NCBI RefSeq assembly: GCF_918797505.1
Contig: NC_092800.1
Span: 35,392,263-35,456,262, forward strand
DNA: 64,000 nt
Direction of reading: 5' to 3'
Source: Bemisia tabaci
Taxonomy: Eukaryota; Arthropoda; Insecta; Hemiptera; Aleyrodidae
Shown here: positions 22,689 to 32,814 of the stretch, one piece after another
How positions within the stretch are numbered: the stretch's first letter is position 1
How the letters are laid out: each line of letters begins with the position of its first letter
The notes under the pieces: generated by a model
Database searches by the model: none
What the model was told of the DNA's origin: nothing
Seen by the model: only the letters and a program-made list of their open reading frames with translations
Position numbers and translations under genes: made by a program

Positions 22689-25151
22689 GTCCCTTGAGCG
22701 GTTTCCCCAGGAGTTGCTTCTCGTAATCGAGAACCTCGTTGGCCATCTCGCGGAAGGTGATGGGGTAGTGCTGGAGGTTGAACTCGTCGAAGACGACGGG
22801 GTAGTAGGCGACGGAGGAGATGTTCTTGAGCAAGTACTGGTGTCTGGCGAGGAGGTGGAAGGTGTAGTTCTCCCGCCAGCCCGGCCAGTACTTGCTGAAG
22901 AGCATGTGGATGAACTTCATGTCGTTGCCGAAGAGGACCTTGACGCGGTGGACGAGTTCCGGGTGGTGGTAGAGGACCGAGGTGGTGGGCAGCTCGCCGG
23001 CGTTGTAGTACCACTTTTTCGGGTCGTACGCACCGTCGTAGCTATGCAGCCAGTGGTACAGGAAACGAGCGTCCTTGTGGGCTACTATGATCTGGGAACC
23101 TGGAAACAAATTGCAAGGGTCACTAAACCTTGTGCTTTTTATTTAGACTACATTTTGCAATTTGGAACTGTAAATTCTAGCCGGGTTTTAAAACAACGTA
23201 TGTGCCCTTAGTTTCCCTACGCACATAAGTATTTTTCCAGAGGAGCAAAAATTTTAAGTTCCAAATTGCAAAATGCAGTCCATTTAATACTCTGAAAGTA
23301 TACACGGAAAAAATAGGTTAGTCGTCACAACCAGCGGCTGGTTAAAAGTGAGCCAGCTACCGTCAAGTTGTTGGCGTATGTAGTTTACCTCCTCTAGAAA
23401 TCCTTCTCCGTTGCTCTTAGCTTAGCTTTTTTTTTACACATCCATATGCTTATCCCATCCTAATGCGATTTTGCGAATAGCGCAACTGACTCATACAGGG
23501 TGGCAAAATTTCATGAAAAATGAAATCTTGAAATTTCAGAAAATGAAATATATTGAAAAATACCAGTTCCTTTTCATGTTTCGCAAAATGTAAAATTTGT
23601 GACTTTCCTATTTTTGTGTGTCTGAGTGCGGGTTGCATACTATAGTCCCTGACAAATATGAAACATTTCACGAGGCTGTGATATGTTTCATATTTTTTAA
23701 GATTTTTTTTTTGAAACGTATCACTGAAATTTTCAATCTTTTATTTCTCCTTTTTGCCACGGAGAAAAAAACTTCGTGCATGGGACCCGAAGTTGAGGTC
23801 ATATGGATCTTTGAAGTTTTCGGATCACACATCCGAGAACTTCAGGTCCAACTGCCGAAGTTCGGGTCAGATATCTGAAGCACTTAGGTACGTACAGGAG
23901 CACTTCAGATGTGTGACCCGAAATCTCCGGTATATACCGAAGTACTTCAAATGTCTGACGCGAACTTTGGCAGCTGGACCTTTAGTTTTCGGATGCGTGA
24001 TCCGAAAAATTCAGAGATTCATATGACCTCAACTTCAGGTCCCGTACACGAAGTTTTTTCTCCGGGGATTAAACCACTCTGGACCCATAGTGTAGACCCA
24101 TCGTTATTTTCCCATACTGCTATTTGGACCGCGTTAAGCAGAAAAGAACCGAGCCACATCAGCTATCGCCAAAATCTAATTAAGCAGTTTAATTGTTTAC
24201 ATGAAAACGGTTTTGCGGGTTTTTGTGAAAACTTCAGTGAATTCTCTGCATAGTATGAAGCACATCCCTTAAAATTTTAAAAACAATCCTTTCAAACGTT
24301 CTCTCGTAAAAAAATTAAATTACCCAGTTTAATTTGGCAATAACTGATGTAGCTTGGTTTCTTTCTGCTAAAAGCTATCCATTTTTCGTCGCTCCTCTGA
24401 CGTGAGGGCGTATCTTGATTTACACATTAGCCACGGAAAGCATGGAGTCATACGGAGAGCAGGGCTCAAGTGGAAATCGAGATACACCCTTGCGTCAGGG
24501 GATCAACGTTTTGTCTCTGCTTATAAGAGAAAATTGAAACTAACCAAGGAACTGATTCTCATCCCAGCCGATGGACATCTCGAAGCGACGGAAGTAGTCA
24601 AGACTCCTGACGACGTACGAGTCGCTGTCGAGGAAGATGCCCCCGTACTCCATGAGCACCCGGATCCGGGTGACGTCACCTCCGTGGAAAATCCGCCACC
24701 CGGGCTGGATCTTCACCCCGGAGATCTCCGTCGGCAGCTCCACGCGCCGCATCTCCAGGCGCTCGGTGAAGGGCTCCAACTTCATGAGCCGCTCCCAGTA
24801 CCTGCCAGAGGGCGCCACGTTCCCGTGGAAGTAGATCTTCTCCGGGCGCTGGTTCCGCAGCGCCGCCAAGATGCAGACGAAGTGCATGAAGCTGATCTTC
24901 GGGTCCTCGAAGAGCACGAAGTGGACGATGTTTGGGACGATAAGCTCGGCGGCGCCTGTTTCGTTGTTGATGTTCGCCCAGAGGTCATCGGGTGGTGGGC
25001 CCTTGTAAGGGGGTGCTAGAAACTGGGAAAGGTGGATCCGATGTCGCCGGGCGCCGAACAGGAGGGAGAGGCTGATTAACGTCCCCGCGGCTAGGAGGAA
25101 GAACCATATCCGTTGGCTCTTGCGGAGTTTCAGCTTCGCTTGCAGCGACAT
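22678..25151 (-). CDS. DXD glycosyltransferase (GT32 / alpha-1,4-glycosyltransferase-like), two exons
   Basis: Two coding exons: 25151-24545 and 23099-22678 (607 + 422 nt, 342 residues). The donor is CTTG|GTTAGT and the acceptor TGTTTCCAG; the split codon is glycine 203. Residues 15-33 form a single membrane anchor after a basic tail, a type II Golgi topology. The catalytic part has IVPNIVHFVLFEDP (about 71-84), HGGDVTRIRVLMEYGG (156-171) and the metal/sugar-nucleotide motif FLDSDSYV (DSD at 175-177). WYYNAGELPTT and HPELVHRV follow in exon 2. These are typical of the Gly_transf_sug family (PF04488), relatives of Gb3/alpha-1,4-GlcNAc synthases. It would transfer a sugar to a glycan in the Golgi lumen; donor and acceptor are unknown. 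The ATG follows an acceptor-like CTCGCAGGCAG, so a 5' untranslated exon is likely. The exons are strikingly GC-rich against AT-rich introns. The stop codon comes from a MITE. Confidence 0.9.
23144..23281. mobile_element. Short palindromic MITE in the GT32 intron
   Basis: AGACTACATTTTGCAATTTG at the left is mirrored by CAAATTGCAAAATGCAGTC at the right. It resembles 28271-28415. Confidence 0.6.
23498..24066. mobile_element. Intron repeat (GCAGGGTGGC family) next to a CACGGAG palindrome
   Basis: About 23498-23757 is homologous to 32815-33365 (CAGGGTGGC, TTTCATGAAAAAT, GAGTGCGGGTTGCATAC in the same order). It is followed at 23758-24066 by a palindrome with ends CACGGAGAAAAAAACTTCG and CGAAGTTTTTTCTCCG, whose arms share ACCTGAAGTT and ATCCGAAAA-type words. 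Confidence 0.65.
24122..24381. mobile_element. AACCAAGCC-family MITE, copy 1
   Basis: A foldback running from TTTGGACCGCGTTAAGCAG to its mirror near CTTTCTGCTAAAAGCTATCC. Shared inner words are ACATCAGCTAT and ATGTAGCTTGGTT. The second copy is at 51566-51824, also inside a glycosyltransferase intron. Confidence 0.7.
24384..24511. mobile_element. TTCGTCGCTCCTCTG MITE, copy 1
   Basis: The 128-bp foldback has CGTCGCTCCTCTGACG at the left and ACCCTTGCGTCAGGGGATC at the right. The copy at 56694-56818 has the same ends. It lies in the GT32 intron, about 30 bp from the donor of exon 1. Confidence 0.7.
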
Positions 25152-25209
25152 CTGCCTGCGAGAATCGAAAGCTCAAAGTCATTTGGTGGATCCAGGTGAT
25201 GTGCCTTTA

Positions 25210-25540
25210 CCAGAGATAAGAGACCCTTCACTGGCCTCTTGGCGACAGGTGGGGAAGCTTCTACTTTCGGGGATTCAACGGTGCCTTATGGATAATTATA
25301 AGGAAGCAGCAGTCATCACTCTTTTTTCGGCTGTTGACCTACCTACATGGTGGATGATGAGCTTCGGGTGACGTCATGAGCCGAACAAGTTTCCCAAACT
25401 TAGGTTTGTCTGCAAAATGTAACGGCTAACACATTGTTAACTATCAACCAAGTAGGTAGGTCGACAGTTGAATGTTAAAGTCCCGAAAGTAAAAGCTTTC
25501 ACCATACTGGAGGTACGAGTGGAGGGTCTCTTGTCTCTGG
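25210..25540. mobile_element. CCAGAGA-ended MITE with perfect 8-bp target duplication
   Basis: The 331-bp foldback starts CCAGAGATAAGAGACCC and ends GGGTCTCTTGTCTCTGG. TGCCTTTA flanks both ends (25202-25209, 25541-25548), as in hAT or P-type elements. It begins 59 bp upstream of the GT32 start codon, so it may overlap that gene's promoter or 5' UTR. A half copy lies at 63690-63757. Confidence 0.85.
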
Positions 25541-25551
25541 TGCCTTTACAC

Positions 25552-26347
25552 AGGGTTGCCACAGTCAGGGAATACCGGGAACACTGGGAAATGTCAGGGA
25601 ATTTAAAAAAGTCATACCAGGGAAAATGACGAAAATGTCAGGAAAAAATCGTCCAGTCACCTTCATTTGCTTTCTCGAATAACAAATTTTGCCTGAAAGC
25701 TGTTTCTAAATACTACCGAAAAAAAATTCGACTTAATCGGGATTTCGTCCCAACGATAGTTTGACTTTGAGAGCTTTCACCGTATGTCTTTTCCACAATT
25801 TGGCATGTGTTCAATGGATCAGTTGCGCTAATCCAAGAATTGTAATTTGATGCTTGATTCTTGTAGATAAGCCAAAAATGTTTAGATCTGTCCAAACCGC
25901 AACTTTCTACGTTGAATAGTAACCGAGATATCACGCTTTGAAAAATTCGGTTTTTGACGTCATCCACCGCGGTAGTGACACCCTTGGTTTCTTTCAACCT
26001 TGCTTTCATCAGTCAGGCACTTTGCACCTGTTACTCAACATATAACTCGGATAGAAGCAAAGTGGAAGAAACCAAGGGTGTCACTACCGCGGTGGATGAT
26101 GTCATAAACCGAATTTTTCAAAGGGCGTATTTAAAATATTGGAAATTTTGCCGAATTTTTAATATTGGACGTAGAAAGTTGCTGTTTGGCCAGATCTGAT
26201 TATTTTTAGTAAATCTACAAGAATCAAGTATCAAAACACGATTCTGAGGCCAGCGTGACTGGCCCATTGTCAGGGAATTTCACCGAAATTGTCTTGGAAA
26301 TCACGGAAATGCCAGTGAATTAAATCGTCCAAATTCTATGGCAACTC
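25552..26347. mobile_element. AGGGTTGCCA-ended repeat, interrupted by a second element
   Basis: The left part (25552 onwards, CAGGGTTGCCACAGTCAGGG) and right part (to about 26347, CTATGGCAACTCT) are inverted ends. The piece between is split by the palindrome at 25813-26268. The fragment at 1469-1720 belongs to the same family. Confidence 0.6.
25813..26268. mobile_element. Palindromic element, second copy of the 309-750 family
   Basis: It contains ATCCACCGCGGTAGTGACA near 25963 and its mirror near 26080, flanked by TACGTTGAATAG and TTGGACGTAGAAAG. The ends are AATGG...CCATT. The first copy is nested in a Transib-like element; this one is nested in a different repeat. Confidence 0.65.
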
Positions 26348-27110
26348 TATTTACAGGAAAATTATGCGCGCTGGGTCCTATGGAGACCCTTAAAATAAAG
26401 ATTGCAGTTCTTGTGTGTGTTAGGGATTCGCGGTTAAAGTACTTTTTCTTCTGTAAAATTTTACAAGAAACACGATGGTGCCATCGGTTTTCTCATAAGA
26501 GTACCTGCATAGCGAGAGTATAGACAGGTCTGAAATTCCGAAAATCCATCAGGCCTTCACCGATGCCTCCGCGAATAAAGTTAGGGCCCACAATGGCAGC
26601 CAACTTGTCAATTCAAATTATCCAGAACGGTTTATTATTACAACTAGGGGCCTGTGGCCGCCAAGCGATCGCCAAGCAATGAGAAAAACTACACGCACAA
26701 AATAATAGAATAACCGTGTTCAAGTTATGTAAGAAATGAATGAGTTCAAAAGCCTACGGGAGCACGCGATGTGATTGCAACGTTATGCACATTTTTTTAT
26801 GTTGTATTCCTGATCAGCATTTTTAAAAACCTACACATAGTTTCACATAGTTTTCCTAAAAATTTTCTATGAATTTTCCAGAGTAATCTCAAAATGTAAG
26901 CTTCGAAAATTTTAACGTTACAATGAAGATGCATATTTTCCCTTTAACTGTGGTAAAAATCGGAGCAGAAAGTCAAGAATGATGACACGTAATCCTATCC
27001 TAGTTTATGGGTGGCTTCAGCGTCATGTGAGCGAGGGAAGGGAATGCGGTGGAGTCATCTTCGCAGTGTGACGCGCCTTCCATCCGGCTAGTAGCAATAG
27101 TCCTACACCC
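26348..27110. other. No gene recognised
   Basis: I see no bordered element or exon. About 26930-27010 resembles 57190-57240 (GTAAAAAT/CT-GAGCAGA-AGTCAAGAATGATGACA), so part of it is dispersed repeat. Confidence 0.4.
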
Positions 27111-27785
27111 GTGGTCGAAAAGTTATCGCAAATAACTCTCGCATTGCGTTTGATGCAATGCGAGAAGTATTCATGCAGGCTTGTAGGCGCTGATATGCGT
27201 TCGACGCTGACCGCACTGTTTGCGCAACGCGTGAAGTATTCCTGCAGTCTTGCAGGTGCTGATATGAGCTGTCCATACTATCGCCATAAAGGCACTCTAG
27301 TTTTTTCTGAAATCAATTCCCAAGCTCAAAAGAAAGCTCTCGAAGTTTAGGCCGTAATGGAGAGGATATACCAGGTTACGCTGAGAGTTCACCTCTCCTC
27401 TATATCTATTCAAATTATTCATGTACTGATAGGGAGAAAATAAATTAGCAGGGTTGCCCATTTGAACCTCGGCAACTCTGCTAATGTACTTGTTCCCTAT
27501 CTCTGCATGGAGAGTTTGATTAGATATAGAGGAGAGGTGAACTCCCAGCGTAGCCTTGGATATATTTCCATTACGCCCTGAACTCTGAGAGTTTTTTTTA
27601 GCTTGGGAATTGATTGCAGAGAAAACTAGAGTGCCCTTATGGCGAGAGTACGGACAGCTCATATCAGCGCCTGCAAGACTGTATGAATACTTTATACGCA
27701 TTGCGCCAAACAGTGCGGTCAGCGTCAAACGCATATTAGCGCCTACAAGCCTGCATGAATACTTCTCGCATCGCATCAGCTCTCA
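27111..27785. repeat. Long inverted repeat, about 670 bp
   Basis: The left arm carries two GAAGTATTC-GCAG units (27150-27260), TGAGCTGTCCATACT, CAATTCCCAAGCTCAAAA and a TATCTATTC block. Every landmark returns in reverse order on the right (GGACAGCTCATATCAGCGCC near 27655, GAATACTT near 27690 and 27757). The centre is near 27450. It combines the TGCGTTT-type unit with the GAGGGGATATCC-type palindrome seen at 34055. Confidence 0.75.
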
Positions 27786-28270
27786 ACGTAGTGGAGGACA
27801 TCCCCTACATACGGTCTGAACTTTGAAAACTTATTTTGAGCTTTCGATTTGCTTTTAGAGAAAACCAGTGGCATTTCTTGCGAAATTTTACAGCAGACGC
27901 ATCATTGAAAACGCAAATCCCGGACACATGCGAGAGCTTTATCGAATAAAGAAGTTCTTACCTCACGAGTATCTGTTTAGTGGTCATTTGACCAGCACAG
28001 ATGTTATGCTTCACGAAAAGTGGACAGAAGTTTCTTATTAATTTTCGAGATACCTATGGTCTCGTTAGACAGTATCTTCTTTCCACTCTCTGCTTTCCTA
28101 TTACCTATTACTCAATCATTTTTCCACCAGCAGAACCTTAGATCAACGAATTACGTGATGTCATTTGACTCTCAAATAACTGTAAACAACATCTCAGCAT
28201 GTCTGCTATTTTTTGAGGCAAAATCATAATGGGAATACATGCCCGGTGGAGTTTAATTCCTGCCCTCTAA
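27786..28270. other. Half-copy of a GAAACACGATGG repeat, then no gene
   Basis: About 27847-27935 (AGAAAACCAGTGGCA then AACGCAAATCCCGGACACATGC) matches the right arm of 34055-34584. A minus-strand donor (CGTGAG|GTAAGAAC, near 27963) follows a short open frame, but the exon is too short to claim. Confidence 0.4.
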
Positions 28271-28415
28271 TTGGATTACGTTTTGCAATAAGGAACCACT
28301 ATCTCTGGCTCTTTCATAAAAACACGAATCTGCATTAGGAAATCAATGCAATGGCATATATATTGTTTCCACAATGAGCTGGAAATAGTGGTTCCCTGTT
28401 GCAAAATGTAATCTA
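28271..28415. mobile_element. Short palindromic MITE
   Basis: GGATTACGTTTTGCAATAAG at the left is mirrored by GTTGCAAAATGTAATCT at the right. GGAACCACTAT and ATAGTGGTTCC pair inside. Confidence 0.7.
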
Positions 28416-28721
28416 AGTGTCCGCAAGAAAATTGCTGTACCACCACTTATGTAGACGCGGCATGCTGTTCGGTAAAATGGACCATCAGACTAGATGCGAA
28501 GTTACGTGATATGATATACGTTTCCTCATCCAAATTTCACGGAAACATGATTAGTTCGACGAAAATGACTAAAATGTAATTCCTCACCAAGATATTAACG
28601 TTTTCCTTGCATAAATTCAAACTTCCCGCTCATAGATAAAATGATCCACTCGAGTTAAATCGCACACTAAAAGTCTCCGTGATAGTCTTTACCGTGTAAA
28701 AAAATGACAACCTCATACTAT
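28416..28721. other. Dispersed repeat shared with 14340-14660
   Basis: Words GGACCAT, AAGATATTAACGTTTTCC and AATCGCACACTA occur in the same order as at 14340. No exon is seen. Confidence 0.4.
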
Positions 28722-28726
28722 CGGCG

Positions 28727-28916
28727 CACAGTGGATCGAGCCAATAGGAGAGGTCGGACAAAATTTGGAAACTTTAAAAGCTTATAACTCCGTATGTACA
28801 AAATTTTGAGGTTCTAAAAGTGGTTTCATTGGTTTCCTCGTGAAATGTTCTTCCAGAAACACCCCTTAAAATTTGAAATGTGTCGAAATAAACATCAAAA
28901 TTTGCGATCCACTGTG
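28727..28916. mobile_element. Transib-like MITE, CGGCG target duplication
   Basis: The 190-bp element runs from CACAGTGGATCGAGCC to GCGATCCACTGTG. CGGCG flanks both ends (28722-28726, 28917-28921), exactly the GC-rich 5-bp target preferred by Transib. Its left 160 bases match the right part of 241-909 in reverse. Confidence 0.8.
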
Positions 28917-28921
28917 CGGCG

Positions 28922-29620
28922 CTTCGACTCAGCTATTGCACGTTTTTTACACTTTGAACAACACAGGTTGGGGAAGGAACATTATTTGTGAGAGGCCTGC
29001 CAAAACCGTTGTAGCACGCGATTTGTTTCAAGTTGATCCTAATATTTCTTATGACCGGAAAATTCAAATTTTTCGTCGTCAATGCTAAATAAGACAGTCA
29101 TTATGTTGGTTCGGAGTTTATGTCCGTTATTTTCGTCGTTTTACGTGTTTGAAGTGGAAATGTATATCAGAATACTCAAATTCGTACCTAGTCTAAAGGT
29201 CCATTATAGGAGAAACACCACAGAGCTCTTTAACTTTTTTTCTGAGCTTTTCTTTCTGTAAAAGCTCCTTGAAGTTCGCACTGACCACCATTCCCGGGAG
29301 AAACATAGATACTGATCAATCTTGAAACGTTTCCCGGGGAAATTCGAAGTAAACTGTTCTACGAGTTCATAGCACCGATGTTTATTAACATTCTCATAAA
29401 AGTTTGCGTCCAGCCTCGCTCTAATGGTTCCACCGACCAATCACCTGTCAGTTTCGCTCATTATGCAGTTGGTGAATTTAGACCATCATCGGGGCTTAAA
29501 TTATCTGTGCGCGCAGCTGTTCATACTGTTATGAGAGTGAGCAGCGAAAAGCAATATCAATGTTTGCGTTTGGCTCCATTTTGATGGCAACGTTCAACAC
29601 CACCAGTGCCGGCACTGCGC
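28922..29620. other. No gene recognised
   Basis: Open frames at 28873-29088 and 29378-29584 have no splice borders or signature that I can support. Confidence 0.4.
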
Positions 29621-30120
29621 GGCGGTTCAACCCATTTTTTTAGGAATGAAAACGGCAAGATATTTTTTATCTTCTTCTCTGAGTTTTTTTAACGTTCGTG
29701 TACCTTATGATAGTGTAATTACCTCTTGGCCTTATTATCACTATAATTATATACTGCTAAGGGATTGTTCCTAAATTATACGTAACGCTCTTTTTTTGCA
29801 TTTCGAACCCCTTTCCTCGAGTCAGGTTCGGTTGTAACGCTTTGTAACGCAACCTTGGACCCCCCGGCGGTTCAAGCCATTTTTTTTAGGAATGAAAACG
29901 GCAAGATATTTTTTATCTTCTTCTCTGATTTTTTTAACGTTTGTGTACCTTATGATAGTGTAATTACCTCTCGGTCTTTTTATCACTATTATTATGTACT
30001 GCTAAGGGATCGTTCCTAAATTATATGTTTTTTGCATTTGCCTCTTTTTTTGCATTTCGAACCCCTTTCCTCAAGTTAGGTTAGGTTGTAACGCTTAGTA
30101 ACGCAACCTTGGACCCCCCT
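29621..30120. repeat. Direct tandem duplication, about 245-bp unit
   Basis: GGCGGTTCAA, AGGAATGAAAACGGCAAG, TTATGATAGTGTAATTACC, ACTGCTAAGGGAT and GCAACCTTGGACCCCC recur at a 245-base offset (29621 and 29866). The two units are highly similar, so the duplication is fairly recent. TAACGC words are dense here and reappear near 30436-30470. Confidence 0.85.
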
Positions 30121-31456
30121 CAATAAATACGTAACGCTTGATGAACTTCTCCTCCCTGAAGATCCCAATAATTAGGGAAGTAAACTGTTGAATATACATA
30201 TAGCTGAATAACATTTAAAGTAGATTCAATGATAGCATGACAGCTAATTTTGAATAAATAAGGATGGTGCTTGTGTCTTATTGATTAGTATTGTTGAGGA
30301 TCTATAGGAAAGTGAAAAATACTTTGAAAAGTATTGGTAACCGGCCGCCGCCGCGATTGTCTGGCGACCATTGGAAGATAGCGCGAGGTTACCTATAGTT
30401 TGTGTGTTTTTTTATCAATAGAACTAGAGGGTCGTAACGCTTGCTTTGACCGCCTTCCCCTTTGTAACGCAGACTCATATCCTCTCCTCCTCCAGAGCGT
30501 TGCGTAATTCATGAACGCTCCCTAAAAGAACCCCTAGGCAGGATAAGAATTCATAATTTATTGTAAAATATGTTTTCTCATCGAAATTCCAAATACAAGT
30601 TAACCATATTGAAAATACCCGAAAGCATCACATCGGATAGATGTTATAGTTTGTTGTTCGTAGGGCGGATTGATTTGGAATCAGCTCAAACCAAATCAGA
30701 CGTTGCCTGATTTTCTCTCGTGTTTTATTTAAGTACAAAGCTGAGCAACCCTGAAACTTAACATTTTTCGATTATGTTCTTCATAATCCTGGGTAAAATC
30801 ACAGCAAGTTTAAAGGCGCCGAGTAATTTTGGCAGATCTGTCCATATTCGAGTCAGAGAGTTCAAACTTTTCGCTTGCGGAAAAACCAAAATAAATGTAA
30901 CTTAAAACTGTCAATAATAAGAAACTTAACATTTTCCAAATCATCATAGAACATATTTTCTCAAATAATTTTATACAGAACAAGTTAAACATACTGAATA
31001 TAATCAAAGTCAACACGTCAGATAGAGATCACCTTTTGTTGTCCATAATTATCAGAGTCGAATAATTCTCTCCTCCCGCGCTTGGTAAATTTACTTACTT
31101 CTCTCATTTATGCAACGCACTCAAATCCATGCATTCAGTTCCCCCGGGAGTGAAATTCGAAGTTTCAGTAGCACACTACCGTGGAAAAAATCCAAAAGAA
31201 GGAAAATATGACTGTAAACTCCAAACACCACGACTATATTTAAACAGACCTCAGGCTGGTTGCTGAAACTATTTTTTTGCTAAGATAAGACAAGACCCTG
31301 CACCTGCATCCATAGATCGATTTTTGATGTCTTGTCACGTTAACATCAGCGTTACAGAATCAGCTGGCCACGAAACTGATGTGATCTTTCAGCATCTAGC
31401 GTCTGCTCTTTTTTTATCCCTTCGTTGTCTTTATCATCATCAAACTTGAGCAAAAT
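30121..31456. other. No gene; weak internal duplication
   Basis: About 30550-30670 and 30950-31060 share loosely ordered words (ATATTTTCTC, ACAAGTTAAACATA, TTTGTTGT), suggesting an old duplication. No exon is seen. Confidence 0.4.
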
Positions 31457-31540
31457 TGGACGTATCCATGCTAAAAAGAACTATGTTGCAAGCAAACTCT
31501 ATGCATATAGTTCCTTTTAGCATAAATACATCCAATTGAT
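31457..31540. mobile_element. TTGGACGTAT short MITE, copy 1
   Basis: TTGGACGTATCCATGCTAAA at the left is mirrored by TTTAGCATAAATACATCCAA at the right. Copies 2 and 3 are at 44722 and 59922. Confidence 0.65.
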
Positions 31541-31601
31541 ACACCAGCTCCGCAAAAATGATAAGCGGTTGATGATATGTCACGGTGGTGGGCGTGAATA
31601 T

Positions 31602-31766
31602 CAGTGGCGTGGCGTGCTTTGCGATATATCGATTAATCTGCCATTTAAACCTATGTAAAAGGATCGATTAACAGGGTGTTCGTAACGAATTCCTTAATAA
31701 TCGATTCTTTACCATAGCTTCAAATATCAGAACAATCGATACATCGCAATTCACGCCACGCCACTG
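31602..31766. mobile_element. hAT-like MITE, copy 2
   Basis: The ends CAGTGGCGTGGCGTGC and CACGCCACGCCACTG are the same as at 7057. The flanking octamers GTGAATAT and GTGATGAT match at 6 of 8 positions, a decayed 8-bp duplication. Confidence 0.8.
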
Positions 31767-31877
31767 GTGATGATGCGAAAAGAGATGCAGCGCTTTGGAT
31801 ATTTTGTTTTGAGTTATCTGGGTGTGACGTCATTTTCTCGTTGCTCGAGGCAACGATGAACGCGCGTCGGAGGAGAG

Positions 31878-32163
31878 AAAGGCCTTTATAGACGATCAAA
31901 TTCCGAACCAATTCCGATCAAAGTAGACATGCTGATGACTGGTGGTCACCATCTACCATCAAATTTTGACGGGCCGCACTTTTTTGATCAAAGTGAGATC
32001 AGACAGGAGTGCCATCATTCATCATTTCCTGCCACAGGAAACGTTTCTGTCAAGTTTTCATTTTAAAATTAAGCAAATTTATGAATTTCAGACTGATGAC
32101 TCCCGACACTTTGATGCTACTTTGATCGGAATTGGTTCGGGAATTTGATCGTCTATAGAGGCC
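31878..32163. mobile_element. Foldback element with 60-bp arms
   Basis: AGGCCTTTATAGACGATCAA, followed by AATTCCGATCAAAGTAG, is mirrored at 32108-32163 (TGATCGTCTATAGAGGCCT). The CTGATGACT words of the inner arms also pair. Confidence 0.7.
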
Positions 32164-32324
32164 TGAAGTCAGTCGGGCCTGTGGATGTGGCTGTCGCTCG
32201 AATCAGACCGAAATTTTCTGTTCATAAAAATGTTTATATTGCGGTTTCTCATAGATTTATTCGTCTACGTCTTGGTGTTGGTGTCGTCTACCTCCTGTTC
32301 GAGCTTTCAGAGGAAAATGACAAG

Positions 32325-32537
32325 CACCGAAAAAAAATTGAAGTTGATTTAACATTCGGAATGTAAAAAAATTGTGCGAGAACTTATTGTATATGCTGAA
32401 TTATCCGCTACAGCCGTTATTTTAGCAATGCCAAGATGTAAAACTAACTGCTGTGGTGGGTAGTTTAGCATTTTATAAGTTCTCTCACACTTTTTTTACA
32501 TCCAAAATGTTAAATCAACTTCACATTTTTTTCGGTG
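32325..32537. mobile_element. CACCGAAAAAA MITE with AG target duplication
   Basis: The 213-bp foldback runs from CACCGAAAAAAAATTGAAG to CACATTTTTTTCGGTG, flanked by AG. The arms share GTTGATTTAACATT and GTGCGAGAACTTA. A sister copy follows 33 bp later. Confidence 0.8.
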
Positions 32538-32569
32538 AGGGATTCGATCAAGCTCAGAGACATTTACTG

Positions 32570-32780
32570 CACTGAAAAAAGTGAAATTGTTTTAACATTG
32601 TGGATGTAAACTAAGTGTGTGAGAACTTATAAAATGCTAAAATACCCGCTACAGAAGTTACTTTAGCAATGCGAAGATGTAAAACTAACTGAGCTTTGGC
32701 GGGTATTTCAGCAGTTTTTAAGTTCTCACACACTTTGTTTACATCCAGAATGTTCAATCAACTTCACTTTTTTTTCGGTG
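32570..32780. mobile_element. CACTGAAAAAA MITE, sister of the preceding copy
   Basis: It has the same arms (GTGTGAGAACTTATAAAATG and its mirror, CATCCAGAATGTTCAATCAA). The ends are CACTGAAAAAAG and CTTTTTTTTCGGTG. The target duplication is not clear. Confidence 0.75.
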
Positions 32781-32814
32781 TATAAATATAGGTTTTCGAT
32801 GAGACAATAGCAGG

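Noticed and set aside
22555..23211. 218-codon plus-strand frame
   Set aside because: Antisense shadow of GT32 exon 2 plus MITE sequence; low-complexity E/V/L composition.
24402..25019. 205-codon plus-strand open frame over the GT32 first exon
   Set aside because: It is the antisense shadow of the GC-rich coding exon; it has no domain signature, and the minus strand carries clear motifs and splice borders.
27960..28060. Minus-strand frame ending at a good donor (CGTGAG|GTAAGAAC), with NICAG reminiscent of serine proteases
   Set aside because: Only about 30 codons, no catalytic motif, no good acceptor; the resemblance is too short to claim.
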